Source of the DNA: Desulfosporosinus metallidurans | Lineage (GTDB): Bacteria; Bacillota; Desulfitobacteriia; Desulfitobacteriales; Desulfitobacteriaceae | NCBI RefSeq assembly: GCF_001936615.1 | Contig: NZ_MLBF01000007.1 | Coordinates: 62,001 to 126,000 of the forward strand | Direction of reading: 5' to 3' | DNA: 64,000 nt | In this document: positions 55,101 to 62,759 of the stretch, piece by piece | Layout: each line of letters opens with the position of its first letter | How positions within the stretch are numbered: the first letter of the stretch is position 1 | Position numbers and translations under genes: made by a program | Notes under the pieces: model-generated | What the model was told of the DNA's origin: nothing | Seen by the model: only the letters and a program-made list of their open reading frames with translations | Database searches by the model: none

Positions 55101-55207
55101 TAAAATTTAGCTTCAGGTACGCCGAAAATGGTTTGGCTTTTCTGGTATTCTTCAAGCACCCAATGAATCAATTTCTTAAACGGAATTTGTATCATCTTGT
55201 CGCTCAT
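52154..55207 (-). CDS. ygfK: YgfK, putative selenate reductase subunit / multi-cofactor oxidoreductase
   Basis: A 1017-residue protein. Residues ~1-430 resemble a dihydroorotate-dehydrogenase-like barrel (TPVGPAAGPHTQLAQNII, CSSITLSTMHGCPPAEIEAI, MSGRALYPLTINLAYKLASE). Then come a Cys-rich N-terminal GltD-type region (CFIAPCAVGCPIEQDIPEY, CTHNCMTKCTRLDYDE), a FAD/NAD domain (AVIGAGPSGLAAAYFLAKVG, SVAVVGGGNSAMDAARAALR, VFIGGDALVGPWTVVGAIKH) and C-terminal 4Fe-4S motifs (CLECNKVCNICAEVCPNRAN, CNECGNCATFCPY). The family name comes from an E. coli phenotype; in urate clusters it is thought to reduce a purine intermediate. Start: ATG after AAGGAGCGATAGC, two bases after the FeS gene. Its cluster set suggests electrons flow between NAD(P)H and Mo-hydroxylase partners. 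Confidence 0.92.
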   Translation of the reverse strand: MSDKMIQIPFKKLIHWVLEEYQKSQTIFGVPEAKFYRKSNDQHIRLFGEALDTPVGPAAGPHTQLAQNIIASYLSGSRFFELKSVQIMDELEIPKPCILAEDECYNTEWSTELSITAAFDEYVKAWFVLHVLQKELFKQNDRRFMFNMSVGYDLKGIQSPKVDQFIEGLKDASKTSIFQECQAVLLEEIELFKTMDRSFVEQISPNICSSITLSTMHGCPPAEIEAIIKYLISEKKLHTFVKMNPTLLGYEYVRNTFDKMGYRYIELKEESFTHDLQFVDGVAMLKRLIVFALEKQKDFGVKMSNTLPVKIGKSELPGEEMYMSGRALYPLTINLAYKLASEFEGDLKISYSGGADAFNIERIFAAGIRPITVATTLLKPGAYQRFKQLADLLEPLLDNQESSKIDLEKLKVLAESAFDDANHLKERRDVINRKTELKLPITSCFIAPCAVGCPIEQDIPEYIRLVGEKRYEEAYDVIVSKNPLPFITGTICTHNCMTKCTRLDYDESVHIRGQKLIAAQKGYEGYMKTVSAQKPKSSAKVAVIGAGPSGLAAAYFLAKVGMEVTVFDKREKAGGTVEYVIPKFRISREAINKDIELIKRMGVKFEFGIDPNFSVADYKAKGFQYVYLAIGAGKTNTLDIKGDTGRVMGAIPFLEAFNTNRDALNLGRSVAVVGGGNSAMDAARAALRVKGVEKVYIIYRRTKDYMPADKEELHYAVEDGVIFKELLSPVSLTEGVLKCQTMELGQPDTSGRRSPVAKAGAFEELPVDTVLAAIGELIDYDLLKNNGIEVGDKGKINVNETTLETSVENVFIGGDALVGPWTVVGAIKHGTQVAKAILEKEQFEFKQEYSSRISFNNEKQLLEIAEKKGVMKPVRDDEQEPSRCLECNKVCNICAEVCPNRANLMIPVNGQGFTSMNQIVHVDGMCNECGNCATFCPYSSEPYKVKLTLFWSEEEFMNSSNSGFLLLGDGTKAEFKLRLDGKIIIAKFDEMGKPSVPMESSIASIVWTVYKQHQYLF

Positions 55208-55208
55208 G

Positions 55209-55721
55209 CTATCGCTCCTTAATCTTTCCTTGTTGTTCTTTGTAATGCGTACAAATATGCCCGTCCAGAGATTTTTCGGCAGCCTTTAAGATATTCTGGT
55301 ACCCTGTACAACGGCATAAATGGCCGGAAAGTTCACGTTTAATTTCCTCTCGGCTGTACTCTTTTCCACTCTCCGTCATTGCTGTGGTGGTCAGAACAAG
55401 ACCTGGTGTACAAAAACCACACTGAACGGCCCCTTCGTCGACGAATGCCTTCTGCACATCCGAGAGTTCGCCGTTTTTCGATGCCACACCCTCAATCGTC
55501 GTAATCTCTTTTCCGTCTGCCCAAACCGCTAGGTATATACAAGAGTCAAAGGGAATACCGTCAATGAGCACGCTACACGCGCCACATTCTCCAACTCCAC
55601 ACCCTTTTTTGGCTCCAGTATAACCTAAACGATTTCTTAAGACTTCCAGCAAGGATTCGCGAACATCCACCTCAAAACTTAGTGCTTTTCCATTGATCGT
55701 AACGGATATTCTCTTAAACAA
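55209..55721 (-). CDS. Molybdenum hydroxylase [2Fe-2S] subunit (second dehydrogenase)
   Basis: A 170-residue two-cluster ferredoxin subunit: CGVGECGACSVLIDG (residues ~42-56) and CGFCTPGL...CRCTGYQNI. I chose the TTG at 55721 since AGGAGGTG lies six bases upstream; an earlier TTG at 55751 has no site. It overlaps the end of the FAD subunit gene by eight bases and is followed by ygfK after one base, a very tight set. It would relay electrons from the Mo subunit at 56611 to FAD or to YgfK. Confidence 0.9.
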   Translation of the reverse strand: MFKRISVTINGKALSFEVDVRESLLEVLRNRLGYTGAKKGCGVGECGACSVLIDGIPFDSCIYLAVWADGKEITTIEGVASKNGELSDVQKAFVDEGAVQCGFCTPGLVLTTTAMTESGKEYSREEIKRELSGHLCRCTGYQNILKAAEKSLDGHICTHYKEQQGKIKER

Positions 55722-56595
55722 GTTCCGCACCTCCTGCGTTGACAATGGCAATTTTCAGGGCTCTTTGCGTAAGTTCTTCCACAAGATGTTCCCGATATTC
55801 TTTAGACGCGCGCCAAGAGGTTCGTGCTTTGGCTGATTTTACAGCCAGTTTGCCGATCTCTCTGAGCGTTTCTACGGAAACCGTCTTCCCTTGGGCAAAC
55901 TCTTCAGCCTCAAGACACCTTAGAGGGGTGGGGCCAGCTACCCCGAGCCCAATTCTAACCTCTTCAAAAGTCCCATCCTGCAGTTTGCAGACCACTGCGA
56001 CCCCGAGCGTGGCAATATCCATCGCTTGACGCATGGCAAACTTAATATACTGCCCTCCGAACCCCCTGTAATCTTCCGGAGAAATCATGATTTCGGTGAG
56101 AATTTCGCCGGGTTTCAAATCTACTTTGCCTGGTCCAAGGTAGAATTCACGTATCGGAACAACACGTTCCCCACTCTGGCTTTGCAATTTCAGCCGAGTA
56201 TTAAGGGCAAACAAAGAAGAAGCACTGTCTGCCGAGGTTGCTCCATTACAAATATTTCCCCCGATGGTTGCCACATTGCGAATTTGAGGCCCCCCCATGG
56301 AAATTGCCGCTTCCGTCAAAATGGGAATTGATTCCCGAATAATTGGATCATTATAAATTTGAGAAAAGGTAGCCATCGGACCGATCACAATGGTCCCATC
56401 CTCTGATTTTCTGATACTTTCCAAGGCTTTTATCTTACGTAGACTCAAGAGCTCAGTGCCTTTAATTTGCCCGCCATGCATTTTGATAAGCACATCCGTC
56501 CCACCAGCAATGATTTTTAGGTTGGGGTTTGCCGCTAAAAGCGCAGTCGCTTCAGTTATAGTTTCTGCTTCAAAATATCCTTTAATGTCGTACAT
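55714..56595 (-). CDS. Molybdenum hydroxylase FAD-binding subunit (second dehydrogenase; YgfM-like)
   Basis: A 293-residue FAD subunit: IIAGGTDVLIKMHGGQIKG (~residue 29), MGGPQIRNVATIGGNICNGA (~99) and YIKFAMRQAMDIATLGVAVV in the C-terminal domain. Normal length. Start: ATG behind AAGGCGGTGAAGAG, 15 bases after the Mo subunit gene. Position beside ygfK and a Mo subunit parallels ygfM in E. coli. Confidence 0.9.
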   Translation of the reverse strand: MYDIKGYFEAETITEATALLAANPNLKIIAGGTDVLIKMHGGQIKGTELLSLRKIKALESIRKSEDGTIVIGPMATFSQIYNDPIIRESIPILTEAAISMGGPQIRNVATIGGNICNGATSADSASSLFALNTRLKLQSQSGERVVPIREFYLGPGKVDLKPGEILTEIMISPEDYRGFGGQYIKFAMRQAMDIATLGVAVVCKLQDGTFEEVRIGLGVAGPTPLRCLEAEEFAQGKTVSVETLREIGKLAVKSAKARTSWRASKEYREHLVEELTQRALKIAIVNAGGAELV

Positions 56596-56610
56596 CTCTT
56601 CACCGCCTTA

Positions 56611-58965
56611 CTATATTAATCCAGCCTCTTTGAAACGTTCGAACACACGTTGCGGATTCATCGGTAGCCGATTAAAGGCTACACCCGTCGCATCCAACAC
56701 TGCATTGCGAATGGCAGGAGCTGGCGAAATTACCGGTGGTTCTCCAAGGGATTTGACCCCAAAGGGACCAGTTGGATCTTCCGCCTCTACAAAGGCGACG
56801 CCAATATCCGGGGTATCCATAATTGTAGGAAGTTTATAATCCAATAAATTATTATTAAGGGGTTTACCCGTTACTTCATCAAAGAGCAACTGCTCGGACA
56901 GCGCATAGCCAATTCCCATACTTACCCCACCATGTACTTGTCCCTCAGCTAATTGCGGATTGACGATCTTGCCGGAGTCATGCACATTGTAAATCTCTAA
57001 GATCTCGATTTTTCCAGTCTGGGTGTCCACTTCCACTTCAGCAAAGGTTACACCAAAGGGCATCGCATTAATCCGGGCATTATTTGAGACATCACTCGTG
57101 ATGGGTTTTGCTAAGATCCGATCATAGTAGGACTGCATGGCAACCTCTTCCACCGTCAGAACGCTTTCGCCGGAATGTTTAAAGACAACACTTTGATTGC
57201 TTAAATCGAGAAGATGAGCCGGAATATCCGTCATCCTGTGTGCGAACTCAAGAATTTTCTCTTTAACTTCTCGTGCTGCCTTTTCGACCGCCATCCCGCT
57301 TACATAGGTTTGTCTGGAAGCGTAAGATCCCGTATCGAACGGGGAAACATCCGTGTCTTGGCTAGAAACAACATGTACCATATCCATCGGAAGTCCCAGC
57401 ACTTCAGCCACCATTTGGGCAAAAACCGTATCACTTCCTTGACCAATTTCCGTTGCCCCAAGTTGAAGTTGGACCGAACCATCTTGATTTAAAACAAGAC
57501 GAGCACCAGCAACTTCTAAGGCAACCGGATACGTGCCCGAAGCATAGCTGAAGCAAGCCATACCTACTCCTCTGCGTTTAACACCACTTTGTTCTTTATA
57601 TAAGGTTTTTTTCTCGTCCCACTTGATTAATTCTCTGCCCTTATCAATACACTCGCGGATGCCGCAACTCATAATCTTATTTTTACTCAACGGTTCCACA
57701 TACCCAACTTCGACAAGATTTTTCCTACGTAGTTCGATAGGGTCCATATTGAGTTTTTTGGCGATATCTTCGATATGCGATTCGAAGGCAAAAAATATTT
57801 GTGGTGTCCCATACCCTCTCATCGCTCCAGCAACCGGCAAGTTCGTGTAAACCGTAATGGGATCATATTTCAAAGCCTTTGCCGGATAGAGATATCTGAA
57901 TTTACCCCCTGCACTACCGGCAATAGAATGACCGTGCGAGGCATAGGCCCCTGTATTGGAGACAGCGGAAATATGAATGCCGTTTATTACTCCATCTTGG
58001 TTGATTCCGGTTTTGATTTTAAACTTAAATGCGTGGCGAGTTCGGGTGTCAATCATACCTTCCTCCCGAGAAAGTTCCAGTTTCACCGGTCTACCGCCCA
58101 CAGCTAAGGTCATCGCCGCATTTAAGGGTTCAATACAGACATCTTGTTTGTTTCCAAACCCACCTCCAACATAAGGCTTAATTACACGCACTCGACCCCA
58201 GGAAATACCTAGTGCTTGAGCAACAATTCGGCGCACAATTTGGGGGATCTGAGTTGAGGTCACGATCACGATCCTTCTGTCCGCATCGAGATACGCATAG
58301 GACGTCTGATTTTCCATATGACAATGCTGTACAATGCTTGTTTCGTACTCCCCTTCAATAACATGATCCGATTCTTTAAAGGCTTCCTCCACATCCCCTC
58401 TGGCAAATCCACCCGAGGCAAGAATGTTTCTTGGGCTATCTTCATGAATTAAAGGGGCGCCGTCTTTGAGGGCCGCATCCGTACTTGTTAAGGCTTCCAA
58501 TACTTCGTATTCAACGTCAATTAATCTTAAGGCCTCTTCGGCAATAAGCTCATCAGTCGCAACAACTGCTGCTATGGCATCTCCTACAAAGCGAGCTTTC
58601 TTCGTTAAGATATGACGATCTTCTTTATCCCTATGATTTGGATCCAGCGAATAGGGATGTCCCGCCGTTCCAAATTTAACTCGTTCTTCTTCCTCTTCTA
58701 ATACATCACCAATGACGCCGGGTAGGGCAGTAGAATATTGATTTCCCGGTAGGTCTTTATACGTTAATACAGCCTCTACCCCAGGTAAGGCCTTCGCTTT
58801 ACTTACATCTATTGTTTTAATGATCGCATGAGCATAAGGGCTATGCAGAATTTTTCCAACGAGCATATCCCTTTCAGAGAAGTCATCCGTATATTTGGCC
58901 TGACCTGTTACCTTGGCAATAGCATCGACTCTTCTAACACTTTTCCCCACAACTGCGTATGCCAC
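56611..58965 (-). CDS. Molybdenum hydroxylase large Mo-cofactor subunit (second dehydrogenase)
   Basis: A 784-residue unsplit Mo subunit of the xanthine dehydrogenase family. The hammerhead domain is at ~1-120, then YVGGGFGNKQDVCIEPLNAA, AMRGYGTPQIFFAFESHIED, GATEIGQGSDTVFAQMVAEV, SPFDTGSYASRQTYVSG, VHDSGKIVNPQLAEGQVHGG and FGVKSLGEPPVISP with the catalytic Glu. Start: GTG behind GGAGGGAATTAA. It is the first gene of a sigma-54 operon with FAD, FeS and ygfK genes. Substrate is likely xanthine/urate or a later heterocycle; the sequence does not decide. Confidence 0.92.
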   Translation of the reverse strand: MAYAVVGKSVRRVDAIAKVTGQAKYTDDFSERDMLVGKILHSPYAHAIIKTIDVSKAKALPGVEAVLTYKDLPGNQYSTALPGVIGDVLEEEEERVKFGTAGHPYSLDPNHRDKEDRHILTKKARFVGDAIAAVVATDELIAEEALRLIDVEYEVLEALTSTDAALKDGAPLIHEDSPRNILASGGFARGDVEEAFKESDHVIEGEYETSIVQHCHMENQTSYAYLDADRRIVIVTSTQIPQIVRRIVAQALGISWGRVRVIKPYVGGGFGNKQDVCIEPLNAAMTLAVGGRPVKLELSREEGMIDTRTRHAFKFKIKTGINQDGVINGIHISAVSNTGAYASHGHSIAGSAGGKFRYLYPAKALKYDPITVYTNLPVAGAMRGYGTPQIFFAFESHIEDIAKKLNMDPIELRRKNLVEVGYVEPLSKNKIMSCGIRECIDKGRELIKWDEKKTLYKEQSGVKRRGVGMACFSYASGTYPVALEVAGARLVLNQDGSVQLQLGATEIGQGSDTVFAQMVAEVLGLPMDMVHVVSSQDTDVSPFDTGSYASRQTYVSGMAVEKAAREVKEKILEFAHRMTDIPAHLLDLSNQSVVFKHSGESVLTVEEVAMQSYYDRILAKPITSDVSNNARINAMPFGVTFAEVEVDTQTGKIEILEIYNVHDSGKIVNPQLAEGQVHGGVSMGIGYALSEQLLFDEVTGKPLNNNLLDYKLPTIMDTPDIGVAFVEAEDPTGPFGVKSLGEPPVISPAPAIRNAVLDATGVAFNRLPMNPQRVFERFKEAGLI

Positions 58966-59048
58966 TTAATTCCCTCCATCCCAACATTTATTAAATCTTA
59001 GTGCCGATAACAGCACCTCAGCTGCCTTCATCCCTTACGTCATGACTG

Positions 59049-59064
59049 TGCAAAATCCATGCCA
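59049..59064 (-). promoter_or_regulatory. Sigma-54 promoter of the second dehydrogenase-ygfK operon
   Basis: Minus strand TGGCATG-GATT-TTGCA: -24 GG and -12 GC correctly spaced. About 85 bases before the GTG start of the Mo subunit. Confidence 0.85.
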
Positions 59065-59128
59065 ACGAGATCAAATGTCGAAAAGAGGCTAAATTACCGA
59101 CTTTTCATTAGGAACACATAAGCTAGAC

Positions 59129-59221
59129 TTATCATATTGATAAAGCAATCTTTCAAATTGACAATTTGTCAACCAAGTTTCTCACTTATCATTTTGATTA
59201 GTTCATTTATCAAAATGATAA
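59129..59221. promoter_or_regulatory. Three dyad activator sites (class 2) and one related palindrome
   Basis: TTATCA-TAT-TGATAA (59129-59143), TTATCA-TTT-TGATTA (59186-59200) and TTATCA-AAA-TGATAA (59207-59221), plus TTGACA-ATT-TGTCAA (59158-59172). The last two class 2 sites start 21 bp apart and together form a 17-bp-arm inverted repeat. They lie 65-170 bp upstream of the sigma-54 promoter, between it and the regulator 2 gene, and match the sites before uraA. Confidence 0.82.
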
Positions 59222-59286
59222 GTGAAGCTGTCAATTTATCTTGTTTTCAAAGTTCAGTATGCCCTGAAAACAAGATTTTACCGAAA

Positions 59287-61056
59287 TTACTCAATATTAT
59301 AGCGCGCTAGTTTCCGATAAAGGGTTGCCAACCCGATTCCCAATGCTATTGCTGCTTTTTCTTTCCCTCGAACTCCGGCTCCGAAGGTTTGGTAACAACG
59401 CAGAATGGTCTCCCGCTCAATCGCTTCCAAATTAAACCCAGAGAGATCATCATGTAGTGAAGTCTGCTTCAATCTTGGGGATAAATGCACCTCAGTCAAA
59501 GTCGAACCTTCTGTCAAATTTATAGCATATTCAATAATATTCTGTAGTTCTCGGACATTACCTGGCCATGAATATTCACGTAATCTTTGTCGAAATCCTT
59601 CCGACAGTGCTTTGACGTTTTTATTGAGCTGTTTATTGTAAACCTTAATAAAATGATCGCATAAAACTGTTAAATCCTCTTTTCGATCACGTAAAGGCTT
59701 AATATGCATAGGAATGACATTAATGCGATAATACAAATCTTCTCGGAATTCGCCCTTTACCATCATTTGTTCGAGGTTTCGATGCGTTGCCGCGATCACA
59801 CGAACATCAACCGGAATCGGGGTTATTCCTCCAATTCGTTCAATTTGGCGTTCTTGGAGTACGCGGAGAATTTTGGCCTGTAAAAACAACGGCATATCTC
59901 CAATTTCATCGAGAAAAAGAGTCCCCTTGTTGGCCAATTCAATCTTTCCTATTTTTCCCCCTTTGCGTGCGCCCGTAAATGCACCATCTTCATAGCCAAA
60001 TAATTCACTTTCCAGCAGCGCTTCGGGAATTGCGGTACAATTAATCGCCATAAACATCCCCTGTTGTCTGGGACCGAGATTATGAATGGACCGGGCCAAC
60101 ATCTCTTTACCCGTCCCACTTTCCCCTCGAATCAAAACCGTCGATTTACTGGTGGCGACGATTTTTGCCTGCTCACGAATTTGACACATGGTTTCACTGT
60201 CACCCAAGATATCCTGAATCGTATAACCAGCATCTTGAAGAGTAAGGCGATTGACCATACGGTTAATTTCATCAAACGGTCGGAGGATCACAGCGATGCT
60301 CTTCACCCCTTCTTCGCTGTCAATGGGCAAGGCACACAGGACCATCTGCACTCGATTTTTCTTAGTTTCGACATGTACTTCACGTTCAACGATTTCATTC
60401 TCGTTTTTACCTACTTTGAGGATATCTTCAACAATTCGCGCAGTGAATAAGGAATTCAAATGGCTACGCGCTGTTAGCAAATTGGCGCTAAACAAACGTT
60501 TCGCCGCTTGGTTAAAGTGAAGAATATTGCCGTCAAGATCAGCGGTAAGCAGCCCCTCATCCAAGCAGTCGATAATTGAATTCAAATAATGATTGGAGGA
60601 GACTAAACCCGCTAAAAACTCTTGTTCCTTAAGTTTTAACGCAATGGTTTCTGCCATTTTAGTCAAAAAAATCAGATAGGAATGTTGATTTTCCTCTATG
60701 AGCTTAGCTTGAGCATCGGTAAAACAAATAAGTCCGATCGCCCCTACTGCTTTACCATCGACGTTAATCGGGGAAACGACTTCGTATTTTTCCGAACAAT
60801 TTCCTCGAGCTTTACAGGGTGTACATAGTGGATGGTGTCCCGGTGTCTCTATAACAAACTGATGTCCGGTGCGCAAAACTTCCTGATACACATACCCCTG
60901 TCGGTCCATGGAAAGACCGACCCCTTTGTGGTATTTTCCTGTTCCAGCAATGCGTATTAGATTATGATCAGCTATCTCAATATCAATTTTCACGACGGTA
61001 GCAATCGCTTCCGCAATTTGTTGCGCATAATCTTTTACGGCCATAAGTTCAACCAT
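59287..61056 (-). CDS. YgeV-like sigma-54-dependent activator (regulator 2)
   Basis: A 589-residue paralogue of regulator 1. The GAF-like sensor has IDIEIADHNLIRIAGTGKYH and the Cys motif CTPCKARGNC; a PAS domain follows; the AAA+ domain has GESGTGKE, GYEDGAFTGARKGGKIGKIE and DEIGDMPLFLQ; the Fis-type end is AAIALGIGLATLYRKLARYN. Unlike regulator 1 it keeps the standard GAFTGA loop. Its stop is 66 bases from the nearest class 2 site. It probably activates the dehydrogenase-ygfK and uraA operons. Start: ATG or GTG near 61056, reading MVELMAVKDYAQQ, with GGGGGTAACTTAA upstream. Confidence 0.9.
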   Translation of the reverse strand: MVELMAVKDYAQQIAEAIATVVKIDIEIADHNLIRIAGTGKYHKGVGLSMDRQGYVYQEVLRTGHQFVIETPGHHPLCTPCKARGNCSEKYEVVSPINVDGKAVGAIGLICFTDAQAKLIEENQHSYLIFLTKMAETIALKLKEQEFLAGLVSSNHYLNSIIDCLDEGLLTADLDGNILHFNQAAKRLFSANLLTARSHLNSLFTARIVEDILKVGKNENEIVEREVHVETKKNRVQMVLCALPIDSEEGVKSIAVILRPFDEINRMVNRLTLQDAGYTIQDILGDSETMCQIREQAKIVATSKSTVLIRGESGTGKEMLARSIHNLGPRQQGMFMAINCTAIPEALLESELFGYEDGAFTGARKGGKIGKIELANKGTLFLDEIGDMPLFLQAKILRVLQERQIERIGGITPIPVDVRVIAATHRNLEQMMVKGEFREDLYYRINVIPMHIKPLRDRKEDLTVLCDHFIKVYNKQLNKNVKALSEGFRQRLREYSWPGNVRELQNIIEYAINLTEGSTLTEVHLSPRLKQTSLHDDLSGFNLEAIERETILRCYQTFGAGVRGKEKAAIALGIGLATLYRKLARYNIE

Positions 61057-61111
61057 TTAAGTTACCCCCATAAGAACTTATATTCTTGACATTAGCTTTT
61101 TCGAGTGAAAT

Positions 61112-61396
61112 TCATTTTATGAGTGAATATAAAAAAACAATCACTAAACCATTAATCAGAATGAGTATAGGAGCTCCGAATACGAACTTAGGGTGAGCCG
61201 TCTTATGATGGAAATACTTCATACCAGCATAGAGTCCTACCCCTCCCAAGGCCTCTCCCATAAAAAGCAATCTTGCTTCAGGAATCCTCCAGCGGTGCAA
61301 CTTAGCTCGACGTTTATCGTTCCCCACCACAACAAAAACACAACTATTCCAGAGGATATAGCCAACTATAAAGATCTTTGAACTTAAACTCAGCAA
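61112..61396 (-). CDS. DUF1294 family small membrane protein
   Basis: A 94-residue protein with about three hydrophobic segments and the DUF1294 signature: GNDKRRAKLHRWRIPEARLL, MGEALGGVGLYAGMKYFHHK and TAHPKFVFGAPILI. Function unknown in general. Start: TTG at 61396, six bases after GGAGGTG. It is next to the EamA transporter gene (gap 16 bp). Confidence 0.85.
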   Translation of the reverse strand: MLSLSSKIFIVGYILWNSCVFVVVGNDKRRAKLHRWRIPEARLLFMGEALGGVGLYAGMKYFHHKTAHPKFVFGAPILILINGLVIVFLYSLIK

Positions 61397-61412
61397 TCAC
61401 TGCACCTCCAAA

Positions 61413-62312
61413 TCATACACTTTGATTTACCTTATCTTTTCGAATCATGCTAATCCCTAAAAAGATGACGGCGGCGCCTACGGCCTGCATAAGGTGAACC
61501 TGTTCCTTTAGAATAATTGCCGCTGTAAGCACTGCAACCGCTGGAACTGCATACATGTATGCCATAATACGGTTTGCCCCAACGCGACTGATAGCGTGAT
61601 ACCAGACCACTAGTCCAAAAGCGGTTACAAAAACAACGGAAAAAACCATAGATCCCCATGCAGTAAGAGGTATCTCCGACCACGATAACGCTTGCACCCC
61701 TTTCAAACCAACGACTAAGAGAACGATCATTCCAAATAGTGATGCATAGGTCATGGTTTTTAGGGCCGAATATTTGCGCAGCATCCGCTTAGCCAGCACC
61801 GGATATAAGCCCCATATGCTCGAGGCCAATAGGCTAATAAGATCTCCTCGAAGCACATCCCAGCCAATGGCCAGTTTATTCGTTCCGAAAAGCAAGACAA
61901 AAACAACTCCCAGGCAAGATAAAGCACTCCCCCATCGTCCACGAGAACCTAAACGTTCTTGCCCAGCTAGCCAAGCAAAAATAGCGGTAAATACCGGCGA
62001 AACCGCCAGCATTAGGGAGGCATTTGTAGCAGTGGCATACTTTACTGCCGCCATAAACAAGGTCTGGTAAAGAGTGACCCCCACAAACCCCAACATCGCC
62101 AATTCTAGGCAGTCCTTGAGCTGAATTCGCACGTTCTTTTCCAAAGCATAAAGCAAAAGGAAAAGTATTGGAGTTGCTCCCACAAAACGAATGACTGTAA
62201 ATGTCAAGGGATCAAAACCTTCCATCCCCCATTTTCCGATTACATAATTCGCTCCCCATATCAAAACAACCCCCCAGAGCACCCACTCTGGAAATTCCTT
62301 TTTTACAGTCAT
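61413..62312 (-). CDS. EamA/DMT-superfamily transporter
   Basis: A 299-residue protein with ten predicted hydrophobic segments in two EamA repeats: VLIWGANYVIGKWGMEGFDP in repeat 1 and SSIWGLYPVLAKRMLRKYSA in repeat 2, with ISRVGANRIMAYMYAVPAVA and LKEQVHLMQAVGAAVIFLGI near the end. It is likely an exporter of amino acids or metabolites; cargo unknown. Start: ATG behind GAGAAGAGGGGTAGCTA. In one unit with the DUF1294 gene. Confidence 0.85.
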   Translation of the reverse strand: MTVKKEFPEWVLWGVVLIWGANYVIGKWGMEGFDPLTFTVIRFVGATPILFLLLYALEKNVRIQLKDCLELAMLGFVGVTLYQTLFMAAVKYATATNASLMLAVSPVFTAIFAWLAGQERLGSRGRWGSALSCLGVVFVLLFGTNKLAIGWDVLRGDLISLLASSIWGLYPVLAKRMLRKYSALKTMTYASLFGMIVLLVVGLKGVQALSWSEIPLTAWGSMVFSVVFVTAFGLVVWYHAISRVGANRIMAYMYAVPAVAVLTAAIILKEQVHLMQAVGAAVIFLGISMIRKDKVNQSV

Positions 62313-62586
62313 TAGCTACCCCTCTTCTCCTTTACCCATGCGAAAGACCCCTTGCGTAGTTTAAAGCAGGGGCCTATCATATATCATTTCGCATAATGTT
62401 GTCATTGTATCATAGAAAAATAGATCAGAAAATACTTCAGCGTTATTGCCATGGTAATTATATTTGCTAATGAAAAAAAGTGCGCATTCCTATGAATAAT
62501 ATACCTTAATAGGAATTTTGTATTTTGGTTTGATGAATGAAACGCATTCTTTTAACGAAAAAATTATTGAAGAATAAATATACTTG
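62313..62586. other. AT-rich intergenic region upstream of the EamA gene and tRNA
   Basis: No gene seen. A CCCCTTGC...GCAGGGG hairpin near 62348-62373 lies in the probable 5' leader of the EamA gene. The rest is AT-rich. Confidence 0.4.
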
Positions 62587-62615
62587 TTGACAAATTGCAT
62601 ATCTTCTCATATAAT
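62587..62615 (+). promoter_or_regulatory. Consensus sigma-70/SigA promoter of tRNA-Leu
   Basis: TTGACA (62587-62592), a 17-base spacer, then TATAAT (62610-62615), 13 bases before the tRNA 5' end. Both boxes are perfect consensus. Confidence 0.9.
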
Positions 62616-62627
62616 AATGGATGTTAC

Positions 62628-62714
62628 GCGGTCGTGGCGGAACTGGCAGACGCGCTAGATTCAGGTTCTAGTGCTCGCAAGGGCATGGAGGTTCAAGTCC
62701 TCTCGACCGCACCA
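62628..62714 (+). tRNA. tRNA-Leu (anticodon CAG)
   Basis: An 87-base class II tRNA. Acceptor GCGGTCG pairs with CGACCGC and encoded CCA follows discriminator A. Anticodon stem CTAGA/TCTAG has loop TTCAGGT, giving CAG at 62662-62664. A variable arm (TGCTCGCAAGGGCA) and T-loop GTTCAAGTC are present. Confidence 0.96.
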
Positions 62715-62726
62715 AAATGATCTCTA

Positions 62727-62752
62727 AAACCCTTGGTAATCAAGGGTTTTTT
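62727..62752 (+). terminator. Terminator of the tRNA-Leu gene
   Basis: AACCCTTG-GTAAT-CAAGGGTT followed by TTTTC. It starts 13 bases after the tRNA. Confidence 0.85.
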
Positions 62753-62759
62753 CTTTTTG

